From assembly GCF_010092985.1 (NCBI RefSeq), contig NZ_CP048106.1:3224001-3288000 (forward strand): DNA of 64,000 nt, written 5' to 3'. The stretch is from Pontibacter pudoricolor (GTDB lineage Bacteria; Bacteroidota; Bacteroidia; Cytophagales; Hymenobacteraceae). How positions within the stretch are numbered: the first letter of the stretch is position 1; the number at the start of each line of letters is the position of its first letter. A program made the position numbers and the translations under genes. The notes under the pieces were generated by a model. The model was given only the letters and a program-made list of their open reading frames with translations, was not told where the DNA came from and searched no databases. Positions 8,094 through 16,430 of this stretch are shown piece by piece.

Positions 8094-8999
8094 TTCGCGG
8101 CGACGCATCTTACCGGCAGGAATTCCGAACATCATCTTGAATCTGCGGCAGAAGTAAGCGGTATCTTTGTAACCAACTTCTTTACCAATTTCGCGGATGC
8201 TCTTCTTAGTCGTTCTAAGCAGGAACACAGCACGCTCCATACGCTGGTACTCGATGTAATCCTGAGGGTTTATACCTGTCAGCATTTTGAAATACTGGCC
8301 TACATAATCCTCGGATACGTTTGCAACGTTAGAAAGCACTTTGTTAGAAAGATCGCCACCTAAGTTCTCCTTAATGTAGTTGAACAGGTCTATGAGGCGT
8401 GGATCTTTAAAGTAAGTGCTGTTGGTTGCCAGCTGCTCCACAAACATTCTGTTACGAAGTATATGGCGCACCACCTCTACTACAATGTTCTCCGTGTAGA
8501 TGTTGATCAGACGCTCTTTACCTGGCAGATCCTGCATGCTCTCTTCCACCACTTTTATCACCAGGTTAGCCAGCTTGTTGTTTCCTGAGATCAGGAAAGC
8601 AGGCACATCCAGGGATGAGAAGAAGTTTACAGAGTCAAATACCTTCGCTTCGAAACTTACAAAGCTGTGGCTCTCTTCTGCATCACCGATAAGGTCAAGA
8701 TCGCTGTTATTTTTAAAGAACTTCTCTTTATTCGTGATCAGGTCATCGTTAGAAATTACCTTACCATCGCCAGCACCGTATCTAACACGTGTGTTTCGGC
8801 CTCCCGGAATAAACAGCAGTTCCCCCTCTTCTACCGCTTGCTCCTCGTCGCCGAAAAATATACTACCCTTATGAAGCAGTATCAGGTTGTTGCCAACATC
8901 ATAGTAGTTGCGAACCGTAAACGGCTGCTGCAACACCAGATTCTTAGCCTTAATGAACCGCACCCCAAGCGATTCAATAATTTTATTGTAATCTTCCAT
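8076..8999 (-). CDS. AraC-family transcriptional regulator
   Basis: 307 residues. The N-terminal half is a cupin-like sensor part (residues 20-150, with ELLFIPGG). The C-terminal 100 residues are a double helix-turn-helix of the AraC/XylS type: EDYVGQYFKMLTGINPQDYI and SIREIGKEVGYKDTAYFCRRF, ending in the typical FGIPAGKMRR. Expressed alone and convergent with pcrB. Effector and targets are not evident. The acyl-CoA dehydrogenase next to it is on the same strand but downstream in the window (9159-10298), so it is read before the regulator. Confidence 0.9.
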   Translation of the reverse strand: MEDYNKIIESLGVRFIKAKNLVLQQPFTVRNYYDVGNNLILLHKGSIFFGDEEQAVEEGELLFIPGGRNTRVRYGAGDGKVISNDDLITNKEKFFKNNSDLDLIGDAEESHSFVSFEAKVFDSVNFFSSLDVPAFLISGNNKLANLVIKVVEESMQDLPGKERLINIYTENIVVEVVRHILRNRMFVEQLATNSTYFKDPRLIDLFNYIKENLGGDLSNKVLSNVANVSEDYVGQYFKMLTGINPQDYIEYQRMERAVFLLRTTKKSIREIGKEVGYKDTAYFCRRFKMMFGIPAGKMRRRESAMNI

Positions 9000-9158
9000 T
9001 GTTTAACCAACTAACTTTTATACTATAAACCCGTTAATTATGGCTTAAAGCTAAGACTAATCTTTATAAAATTCAAATTAAATTTTAAAAATAAATTTTA
9101 ATTCGAAAAAACCTATAGATAGCCTAAGCTGCACAGAAACACATTTTTACAAGCATTT

Positions 9159-10298
9159 CTACTTTAGCAGTTCTCTCGATATTACTATTTTCTGTATCTC
9201 GGAAGTACCTTCGTATATCTGTGTGATTTTTGCATCACGCATTAAACGCTCAACATGGTACTCTTTCACGAAACCGTATCCGCCGTGCACCTGCACTGCT
9301 TCTATAGTTGTATCCATCGCTACTTTTGATGCAAAAAGTTTTGCCATAGCACCAGACTTGCCATAGTCCGCATGTGTATCTTTATCATAAGCAGCCTGCA
9401 GGCAAAGCAGACGCGCTGCTTCGATGTTTGTAGCCATATCAGCCAGCTTAAACTGTATCGCCTGGTGCTTCGCGATCTCCACACCAAATGCCTTACGCTC
9501 TTTAGCGTACTTAACTGCCAGTTCGTACGCGCCAGATGCTATACCTAATGCCTGCGACGCAATACCGATACGACCGCCAGATAACGTAGACATCGCAAAC
9601 TTAAAGCCGAAGCCATCTTCGCCGATGCGGTTCTCTTTTGGCACCTTAACGTCTGTAAACATCAGCGAGTGTGTATCGGAACCACGAATACCCAGCTTAT
9701 TTTCTTTAGGGCCGATCTCAAAGCCTTCCATACCACGCTCAACTATAAGCGCATTAATTCCACGGTGACCTTTGGCAACATCTGTCTGAGCGATTACAAT
9801 GTATACAGAAGCCGTGCTACCGTTTGTGATCCAGTTTTTAGTACCATTCAGCAGGTAATGGTCACCCATATCAACAGCAGTTGTGCGCTGCGATGTAGCA
9901 TCAGAACCCGCTTCCGGCTCCGATAAACAGAAGGCACCGATGATCTCGCCGGTAGCTAATCTTGTCAGGTATTTCTGCTTTTGCTCTTCGTTGCCATATT
10001 TCTCCAGGCCCCAGCAAACAAGCGAGTTGTTAACCGACATTACCACAGAAGCAGACGCATCTATTTTAGAGATCTCTTCCATAGCCAGCACATAAGAGAT
10101 GGTGTCCATACCGCCACCGCCGTATTTCGGATCAACCATCATTCCTAAGAAGCCAAGCTCACCCATTTTTTTGATCTGCTCTGCCGGGAATTTCTGGTGC
10201 TCGTCGCGCTCGATTACGCCAGGCAAAAGCTCTGTTTGTGCAAATTCGCGGGCGGCTTCCTGTACTGCCAGATGTTCTTCTGTTAACTGAAAGTTCAT
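9159..10298 (-). CDS. Acyl-CoA dehydrogenase (short-chain type)
   Basis: 379 residues, the usual length. FAD flavoenzyme catalysing the first step of fatty-acid beta-oxidation (acyl-CoA to 2-enoyl-CoA), passing electrons to ETF. Signature GAFCLSEPEAGSDATS in the middle domain and the C-terminal IYEGTSEIQ, where Glu363 is the catalytic base in the short/medium-chain position. N-terminal helical, middle beta and C-terminal helical domains are complete. Single gene with AT-rich DNA on both sides. Confidence 0.95.
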   Translation of the reverse strand: MNFQLTEEHLAVQEAAREFAQTELLPGVIERDEHQKFPAEQIKKMGELGFLGMMVDPKYGGGGMDTISYVLAMEEISKIDASASVVMSVNNSLVCWGLEKYGNEEQKQKYLTRLATGEIIGAFCLSEPEAGSDATSQRTTAVDMGDHYLLNGTKNWITNGSTASVYIVIAQTDVAKGHRGINALIVERGMEGFEIGPKENKLGIRGSDTHSLMFTDVKVPKENRIGEDGFGFKFAMSTLSGGRIGIASQALGIASGAYELAVKYAKERKAFGVEIAKHQAIQFKLADMATNIEAARLLCLQAAYDKDTHADYGKSGAMAKLFASKVAMDTTIEAVQVHGGYGFVKEYHVERLMRDAKITQIYEGTSEIQKIVISRELLK

Positions 10299-10446
10299 AT
10301 TATTTATAAATCGGATATGGTATAACGATAACTTTTCGGGTACAAAACTATAAAATACAACAATATAAATTTAACCTGACTGCGAATTATTGTAATTAAC
10401 TATACAATGTTGGGCCAGTAAACTATGATCAGAAAGTATAGAGGGC

Positions 10447-10485
10447 AAAAAAAACGCCACCCACTAAACAGAAGAGGGCAGCGTT
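10447..10485 (-). terminator. Rho-independent terminator of the zinc metallopeptidase gene
   Basis: On the minus strand AACGC-TG-CCC pairs with GGG-TG-GCGTT across a 13-base loop and runs into a T tract. Confidence 0.8.
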
Positions 10486-10510
10486 ATTTTATATACGTAA
10501 CATTTGCAGG

Positions 10511-11185
10511 TTAGTCGCGACGGCCCAACAATAATGAACCATAGTATAATAAGGTGGCCAGTGAACCAAGTGCGGCAACCACATACGTCATAGCAGCCCA
10601 TTTAAGTGCATCTTTCGCCATACCGTATTCCTGCTGGGTTACAATTCCGTTTGAGCTTATCCAGGCCAGCGCACGCTTGCTCGCATCAAACTCTACCGGT
10701 AACGTTATAAAACTGAACAGTGTCGTTAAGCCAAACAGCGCCACCCCAATTGCCAATGGCACAGGTGTTGTCTGCAACATCAGGATACCGATCAGCAGAA
10801 TCCATTGCATGTAACGCGAGGCGATGCTTAGCGCAGGCACCATGGCCGAACGGAACTTGAGGAAAGCATAAGCCTTGGCATGCTGTACTGCGTGACCACA
10901 CTCGTGGGCAGCTACGGCAGCAGCAGCTGCGCTGCGGGCATCGTAAACATACTCGCTCAGGTTTACTGTTTTATCTGTTGGGTTATAATGGTCCGTTAAA
11001 CGGCCCGCTACTGAAATAACACGCACATCCGTAATACCGTTATCGGCCAGCATCTGCTCAGCTATTTCACGTCCGCTCATACCAGAGCTTAGCGGTATTT
11101 GGGAATATTGCTTGAACTTGCTTTTTAATCGCCAGCTTACAAGCCAGCTTGCAAGCATAATGGCAATCATTATTATCCAGATCAT
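10511..11185 (-). CDS. Membrane zinc metallopeptidase (YugP family)
   Basis: 224 residues. An N-terminal transmembrane helix (residues 1-17) is followed by the HECGH zinc motif at residues 94-98 in a AAAAAVAAHECGHAVQH context typical of the YugP/DUF2 family, then two or three C-terminal membrane helices. Presumed membrane protein protease, substrate unknown. It is read directly after rfaE2 with a 2-bp gap, so it ends the rfaE2 operon. Confidence 0.9.
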   Translation of the reverse strand: MIWIIMIAIMLASWLVSWRLKSKFKQYSQIPLSSGMSGREIAEQMLADNGITDVRVISVAGRLTDHYNPTDKTVNLSEYVYDARSAAAAAVAAHECGHAVQHAKAYAFLKFRSAMVPALSIASRYMQWILLIGILMLQTTPVPLAIGVALFGLTTLFSFITLPVEFDASKRALAWISSNGIVTQQEYGMAKDALKWAAMTYVVAALGSLATLLYYGSLLLGRRD

Positions 11186-11187
11186 GA

Positions 11188-11682
11188 TTATCTATTTTCG
11201 TTTAATTGGTTTTCTATTTTTTTTACGATGCTTGTAGTGGAATAACCGGTAACAAGCGGAACTGTTTTCACTTCGCCTCCGGCCTGCTGCACCACATCAT
11301 GCCCTACAATCTGCTCTATACTATAGTCGTCGCCTTTTACTAATATATCCGGTTGCACAGCTTTTATCAGTTCTAAAGGTGTATCACTATCGAAAAGCAC
11401 TACTGCATCAACAAACAAAAGCGATGCCATTACCCGCGCACGTGACATTTCGTCCTGAAGAGGCCGGTTCGGACCTTTTATACTGCTGATGGAATGATCT
11501 GTATTGAGGCCAAGCACTAATTTATCGCCAAGTTGTCGTGCTTTTTCGAGATAATCTACGTGGCCTAAGTGCAATAAGTCAAAGCAGCCGTTCGTGAAAA
11601 CGATCTTCTGCCCCTGGCTTCGCCATAGTTGCAGTTGCTCCAGTAATTTTGGAAGGGTAAATATTTTATCAGTTGAGTTCAT
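11188..11682 (-). CDS. rfaE2: D-glycero-beta-D-manno-heptose 1-phosphate adenylyltransferase
   Basis: 164 residues, equal to the C-terminal nucleotidyltransferase domain of E. coli HldE. It makes ADP-heptose precursor for the LPS inner core. The cytidylyltransferase motif FTNGCFDLLHLGHVDYL is at residues 29-45 with HLGH at 38-41, and the IKGPNRPL and STTSIVKKI segments are present. As in most Bacteroidota the kinase half is absent here and must be encoded elsewhere. Overlaps the upstream flippase-like gene by 14 bp and is followed after 2 bp by the metallopeptidase. Confidence 0.95.
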   Translation of the reverse strand: MNSTDKIFTLPKLLEQLQLWRSQGQKIVFTNGCFDLLHLGHVDYLEKARQLGDKLVLGLNTDHSISSIKGPNRPLQDEMSRARVMASLLFVDAVVLFDSDTPLELIKAVQPDILVKGDDYSIEQIVGHDVVQQAGGEVKTVPLVTGYSTTSIVKKIENQLNENR

Positions 11683-12702
11683 GGTTTGCTATAGTTTCAG
11701 GAGCTGCCGCCATAGTTGGTTTACGCGACATACCTGCTATAAAACTAAGCACTCCCATTAAAACTACCAAAAGTGTTTGAGAGGTATGTGCCAGCAGCGC
11801 GTAAGCCATTCCGGCTTCTTTAGGCACTCCGTAAAGTAGTAACGTAGCCTGTACCAGCAAATGATATACGCCTACCCCACCCTGCACCGGTGCCGCCATG
11901 CCTAAACTACCCACTACCAAAACCGAGAGCGCCGCTCCAAAGCCTAGCCCGCTTGTAGCCGGAAGCGCATAAAAAACGACCAAGCTCATGCCATAGTACA
12001 TCAGCCACACAAAAACAGTATGCCCCAGAAAACAGCCTGGTTATCCAGTTTGGTTATACTGAAAACACCCTGCAGCATGCCTTTCACAAACTGCACAGCT
12101 TTCTGAAAAAAGCTATTCTCCCGCAACCTGCTCAGGTAACGTAACCCAACCAGGACTAAAACTATAACTGACACCAGAAAGAAACCGGCCACCCAGTAAA
12201 GGGAATCTATAGCTTGCTCCAGGTTACTGTACTTGCTGGAAAGTAATTCCCAGAAGAAGTCTTTGATCTGCCTGAATTCGGAAAGGAAGGTAATAGCAAC
12301 GGCCAGCAACAGCATCAGCATATCCACAAATCGTTCAGCTATTACAGTACCAAAGCCTTTGTTAACAGGAATACCATCTGAACGACGCAACATACTACAA
12401 CGCACTACTTCGCCCATGCGCGGCAATACCAGGTTGGCAATATAGCCAACCATCATAGCATTATATGTATTTTGCAACGATGGCTGGTAGCCTGTTGGTT
12501 TTATCTGCATTTGCCAGCGGTAAGCCCGGCTCAGGTAAGCTGCCACCCCCATCAAAAGCGAAAGCCCTACCCAGCCATAGTTGGCGTTCTGCAACTCTGC
12601 CCACATTTTCTCAAAGTCGAGCTCTTTTAAAGCGTACCACATCAGAAATGCCGATACGCCAAGCAAAAGACCGTATTTAAGAATGGAGAACAGCTTTTTC
12701 AT
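11669..12702 (-). pseudogene. Lysylphosphatidylglycerol synthase TM-region (flippase-like) protein, split by a -1 frameshift
   Basis: Two adjacent frames together match one LPG_synthase_TM/UPF0104 membrane protein of about 340 residues. Frame 1 (12702-12001) ends in ...WGILFLCG and stop; frame 2 (12010-11669, opening with GTG) continues with LMYYGMSLVVFYALPATSG and the family's GMAAPVQGGVGVYH segment. Restoring one T in the minus-strand T5 run (complement of 12011-12015) gives a seamless ILFFVWLMYYG join, so a single-base deletion explains the break. It lies between panD and rfaE2 in the same operon. The product would be a multi-pass inner-membrane protein, perhaps a lipid-linked substrate flippase. 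Either a real mutation or a sequencing error. Confidence 0.85.
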
Positions 12703-12711
12703 GCAGTGGCG

Positions 12712-13059
12712 TTATACCAGGCGGTTGTGCTGATCCGGAAAAACCAGGGTTGGTTTGTGCGCTTTTGCATCCGCGAACGGGATGCTGCAGTAAGAAATCA
12801 CGATAACGATATCGCCTACCTGCACTTTACGTGCAGCGGGCCCATTTAAGCAAACAGTGCCGGTGCCGCGTTCGCCCTTAATTACATAAGTCTCGAAACG
12901 CTCGCCGTTGTTAATGTTTACGATGGTAACTTTCTCATTCTCCACCACATTGGCGGCGTCCATCAGGTCTTCATCTATGGTGATGCTGCCAACATAATGC
13001 AGTTCGGCCTGAGTTACCTTACAGCGGTGAATCTTGGATTTTAAAACCTCAATATACAT
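12712..13059 (-). CDS. panD: Aspartate 1-decarboxylase
   Basis: 115 residues, the normal proenzyme length. It makes beta-alanine for pantothenate. The self-cleavage site is visible as YVGSITID with Gly24-Ser25, where Ser25 becomes the pyruvoyl group; Lys9, Tyr58-type and GERFETYVI segments fit the family. It lies between panC (86 bp upstream) and the flippase-like gene (9 bp downstream), so beta-alanine supply and its use are adjacent. Confidence 0.97.
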   Translation of the reverse strand: MYIEVLKSKIHRCKVTQAELHYVGSITIDEDLMDAANVVENEKVTIVNINNGERFETYVIKGERGTGTVCLNGPAARKVQVGDIVIVISYCSIPFADAKAHKPTLVFPDQHNRLV

Positions 13060-13145
13060 GGTTTGTGACTAAATAAAGCGCAAAGTTAGGTAATAGGCAG
13101 CAGATAAACTATGAAAGTATAGGACCGCTGCCCTGTTTAAACAAC

Positions 13146-14000
13146 TTAAACTTCGCTAAGATTCACTACTAAGTTATCAATAAGGCGCACCGGGCCTACG
13201 TGTGCTGCAATGCATAGTGCCGCTTCCTGCACATCGGTTATAGTTGTAAGCGGCTGTAGCGTAAGCGGGTCTGCTATCTCAAAATACTCCAGCGCTACTT
13301 CAGGCTTATCTCTCAGGTATTCAGCTACAGCTTCTTTTATAGCTGGCAACGGCACCTGCACCAGTTGCTTCCGGGCCAGTTCCAGGGCATCGTGTAAGCT
13401 CACCGCAATTTTACGCTGGTCTGCATTCAGACGTTTGTTTCTGGATGACATAGCCAGGCCGTCTGTTTCACGTACGGTTGGGTAACACACCAGTTCAATA
13501 TCAAAGCCAAGCCCCAGAATAAGCTGCCGAACTATAGCTACCTGCTGCAGGTCTTTCTGCCCGAAATAGGCTTTGTGCGGCTGCACAATGTTAAAAAACT
13601 TACCAACTATAGTTGCTACTCCGTTAAAGTGCCCCGGCCGGTGCTCCCCTTCCATTACTGTCTCCAGCTTCCCGAAACTAAACTGCAACATATTTTGTTG
13701 TGGATATATAGCTTCGGGAGTTGGCGCAAAGATATAGTTACACCCGGTGGCCTGCAGCAGTGCTATGTCAGCGTCTAATGTACGCGGATATAGATTGTAA
13801 TCTTCGGGGTTGTTGAACTGCGTGGGGTTTACGAAAATGCTGCACACCGTAATGTCGTTATCATTGGCCGATGCGCGCAGCAGCTGCAGGTGCCCTTCGT
13901 GCAGGGCACCCATAGTTGGCACAAAGCCTATGCTTTTGCCACGGCAGCGCAGCGCCTGCATTGTTTCGCGAAGTTCGTTAACCTGCGTAATTACTTGCAT
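13146..14000 (-). CDS. panC: Pantothenate synthetase
   Basis: 284 residues. ATP-dependent condensation of pantoate with beta-alanine. HIGH-like nucleotide motif in FVPTMGALHEGHLQLL (residues 25-40), GQKDLQQVAIVRQL and the SSRNKRL (KMSKS-like) loop are intact. First gene of the panC-panD-flippase-rfaE2-metallopeptidase run; divergent from the glycogen synthase-like gene. Confidence 0.97.
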   Translation of the reverse strand: MQVITQVNELRETMQALRCRGKSIGFVPTMGALHEGHLQLLRASANDNDITVCSIFVNPTQFNNPEDYNLYPRTLDADIALLQATGCNYIFAPTPEAIYPQQNMLQFSFGKLETVMEGEHRPGHFNGVATIVGKFFNIVQPHKAYFGQKDLQQVAIVRQLILGLGFDIELVCYPTVRETDGLAMSSRNKRLNADQRKIAVSLHDALELARKQLVQVPLPAIKEAVAEYLRDKPEVALEYFEIADPLTLQPLTTITDVQEAALCIAAHVGPVRLIDNLVVNLSEV

Positions 14001-14059
14001 ATGTTGTGTTTCAGTGTTAAAACTATAGAAGCCGGCAAAAGTAAGTCACAGCAGATAAA

Positions 14060-14091
14060 ATTGAAAATTAGAATAAAAAATACTAATTTTG
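14060..14091 (+). promoter_or_regulatory. Bacteroidota-type promoter for the glycogen synthase-like gene
   Basis: ATTG at 14060-14063, then after 20 bases TAATTTTG at 14084-14091, an exact TAnnTTTG. Start of transcription near 14098, 36 bases before the ATG. Confidence 0.7.
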
Positions 14092-14133
14092 CACGTCCCA
14101 ATACTGTTGCCTTTAATTTTTAATTACAAACTC

Positions 14134-14943
14134 ATGTCAAAATTGCGAATCCTTTACGCCGCCACCGAGATCCTTCCCTTCCTTCAAACCACAAAAGTAG
14201 CAGAGTTTCTGAACACACTGCCACAGGCGATGCAGGAAAGAGGTATGGAAATCCGCATCTTTGTGCCGAGATTCGGTATTATTAACGAGCGTAAGAACCG
14301 CTTGCATGAGGTTGTCCGCTTATCGGGCATCAACATTGCTGTTGGCGACGACGAGAAACCACTGGTTATTAAGGTGGCTTCTATTCCGAATGCCAAATTA
14401 CAGGTATATTTTATTGACAACGAAGACTATTTTCACAGAAAGTCCGTTTTTGTTGACAAGAACAACAAATTTCACCAGGATAACGACGAGCGTGCTATTT
14501 TCTTCTGTAAGGGCGTGCTGGAAACTGTGAAGAAACTTGGCTGGGCTCCGGACATTGTGCATTGCAACGACTGGATGACCGGCCTGATACCAATGTACCT
14601 GAAAACAACTTATAAGAAAGATCCGATCTTTAAAGACTCTAAGTCGATGTTTACGGTGTATAACCACAACTATACACACAAGTTTAACGGCGACCTGGCT
14701 GAGAAAGTAAAGATGCTGGATATTGATGACAGCATGCTGGGCCACCTGAAGTCTGCCGATATCGACAGCTTCCTGAAAATTGGTATGGAGTATGCCGATT
14801 CGGTAATTAAAACAAACGAAGATTTCAGCGATAACATCAACCTGCTGTTCAACGACTTTACTTCAAAGAACATCAGTACAGTTATTGCCGACGACACCCT
14901 TTCAGATTCATACTATAACCTGTATAATGAACTCAGCCGTTAG
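14134..14943 (+). CDS. Glycogen/starch synthase N-terminal-domain protein
   Basis: 269 residues from the ATG at 14134; the 15 extra residues possible upstream lie across the promoter. The sequence resembles only the N-terminal Rossmann half of GT5 glycogen synthases: LRILYAATEILPF start, then IVHCNDWMTGLIPMYL and VYNHNYTHKF. The C-terminal nucleotide-sugar half (with the KTGGL partner and E-x7-E) is absent, and the usual KxGGL motif near residue 15 is replaced by TTKVAEF. A catalytically complete enzyme is therefore unlikely. This short form sits next to panC and DUF4270 in many Bacteroidota. It overlaps the DUF4270 start by 17 bp. Confidence 0.85.
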   Translation: MSKLRILYAATEILPFLQTTKVAEFLNTLPQAMQERGMEIRIFVPRFGIINERKNRLHEVVRLSGINIAVGDDEKPLVIKVASIPNAKLQVYFIDNEDYFHRKSVFVDKNNKFHQDNDERAIFFCKGVLETVKKLGWAPDIVHCNDWMTGLIPMYLKTTYKKDPIFKDSKSMFTVYNHNYTHKFNGDLAEKVKMLDIDDSMLGHLKSADIDSFLKIGMEYADSVIKTNEDFSDNINLLFNDFTSKNISTVIADDTLSDSYYNLYNELSR

Positions 14944-16345
14944 AAGATTTACCCTTTTCTTCTTTTCCCTTGCTACACTTGCATCTTGCGAAGACCCATC
15001 TGATATAGGCTTAGACCTACAGGATGAAAACCAGATCGGAGCCTTTTATACCGAATTAAATGTAAATACGGGCACCGTACTTAAATCTGACTCTATATTA
15101 GCTTTCAGGCAGTATCCGTTACCTGTTGGTGGTTACCAGGATGGCGCATTGGGCAATGTAAAAGCGACTGCCTTTACAGAAGTAGGTCTTTCCGGCTTAG
15201 ATGTAACGTTTGGCACAAACCCGGTAGCAGACTCATTGGTTCTGAGCCTGGATTATACAACAGATATCTATGGTTCTGATGATGCTATGTTAAACCTGAG
15301 TGTTCACAGGTTGACTGAAGGTTTCCAGGATAAGTCATCTTATTTCACGAACTCATCGCTGGCGTATGAAAGTACGCCGCTGGGAACAGTATCTTTTGAC
15401 CCGGACCCTGTAGATACGTCTACTGCAGCCAAACCAGCACCTGTATTTACGGTACCTGTCAGAATACACCTGGATAAGGCGCTGGCTGACGAGATACTGG
15501 CTCAGTCAGGCAAAGCTACCCTCAAGAATCAGTTTAACTTTGTACAGCTTTTTAAAGGCCTGGCTATAGTTCCGACACAGGCTGTTTCTAGAGAAGTAAT
15601 CGGCCTGAATACGCTGTCTGCTAAAACCAAGCTTACGCTGTACTACAAAAACGATACGACCAGAAAAGAATATTCCTTTTTGCTTAACGGATCCAACATT
15701 CGAAACTTCTCTAAAATAGAAGCTGTTCGTAGCGGTACTGCACTGGCAGGGCTGCAACCATATACAGTATTGCCATCGGCGCAGACAGGTGGCGAAAGCT
15801 ATGTACAGGCTGGCACTCAGCTATTAACAAAGCTTACCATCCAGGGACTTGAGGAGTTAAAGCAGCAACATGGTAATATTGTAATTAACAGGGCTGAGCT
15901 TATAGTGCCGGTTAAAAACAATTCCTTTACAACGCTTAAAGAACCATCCCAGTTAGCTATTTACGAGACTAACAGCTCGAACAGGATTCTTTATACTTCT
16001 ACTGGCGTGGCTAAAACAGTTCCTATAGATGATGCCCGCTTAATGAGCATTGAGAACTATAGTTCCCCGACTTATTTACAGTTTAATGCCGAAACAAGAA
16101 AAGATGGCGACAATACTGTAAGAACCGGCGTGGGCAGTTATAAAGTAAATGTAACGGCTTATGTACAGGCAATACTGCGTGGCGACAAGCCAAATGATGG
16201 CCTGTTGATAACACCAGCCAGGTTTTTGAGCTCTGCCAACGGAGGCGGATCAATTGGACTGGAAAGTATTCCTAAAAGAGCCATTATAGTTAACACGGAA
16301 GAGCAAGGTGTAAAACTGCGCATCTACTTTACAAAACTGGACTAA
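14927..16345 (+). CDS. DUF4270 lipoprotein
   Basis: 472 residues from the ATG at 14927, the start that places a lipoprotein signal at the N-terminus (FFFSLATLASCED, lipid cysteine at residue 21); the track's longer frame only adds residues inside the upstream gene. The body fits the Bacteroidota DUF4270 family: DPSDIGLDLQ opening, beta-rich repeats, and a C-terminal RAIIVNTEEQGVKLRIYF segment. Translationally coupled with the glycogen synthase-like gene. Probable outer-membrane-associated lipoprotein of unknown function. Confidence 0.88.
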   Translation: MNSAVRRFTLFFFSLATLASCEDPSDIGLDLQDENQIGAFYTELNVNTGTVLKSDSILAFRQYPLPVGGYQDGALGNVKATAFTEVGLSGLDVTFGTNPVADSLVLSLDYTTDIYGSDDAMLNLSVHRLTEGFQDKSSYFTNSSLAYESTPLGTVSFDPDPVDTSTAAKPAPVFTVPVRIHLDKALADEILAQSGKATLKNQFNFVQLFKGLAIVPTQAVSREVIGLNTLSAKTKLTLYYKNDTTRKEYSFLLNGSNIRNFSKIEAVRSGTALAGLQPYTVLPSAQTGGESYVQAGTQLLTKLTIQGLEELKQQHGNIVINRAELIVPVKNNSFTTLKEPSQLAIYETNSSNRILYTSTGVAKTVPIDDARLMSIENYSSPTYLQFNAETRKDGDNTVRTGVGSYKVNVTAYVQAILRGDKPNDGLLITPARFLSSANGGGSIGLESIPKRAIIVNTEEQGVKLRIYFTKLD

Positions 16346-16365
16346 TTTTATTATAAAATATTTTT

Positions 16366-16396
16366 AATAGGTACCTTTGCGGGTACCTATTTTTTG
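16366..16396 (+). terminator. Terminator of the DUF4270 gene, overlapping a possible glmS promoter
   Basis: AATAGGTACC/GGTACCTATT hairpin with a six-base loop and T tract. The loop side contains TACCTTTG (16372-16379), an exact TAnnTTTG, 52 bases before glmS, so the same bases may serve as the glmS -7 box. No good -33 element is visible. Confidence 0.75.
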
Positions 16397-16430
16397 TAGG
16401 CCCCTATTTTAGTTTTTACACAACAGACTT

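Noticed and set aside
12001..12015. Programmed -1 frameshift in the flippase-like gene
   Set aside because: The run reads GTTTTTG in the zero frame; pairing at the P and A sites does not fit X-XXY-YYZ. A lost base explains it more simply.
14089..14133. Upstream start for the glycogen synthase-like gene
   Set aside because: The extra 15 residues cover the promoter and are unlike the family start MSKLRILYAATE.
16346..16430. glmS ribozyme
   Set aside because: Only 85 bp upstream of glmS, occupied mostly by a simple terminator hairpin; too short and unlike the ribozyme.
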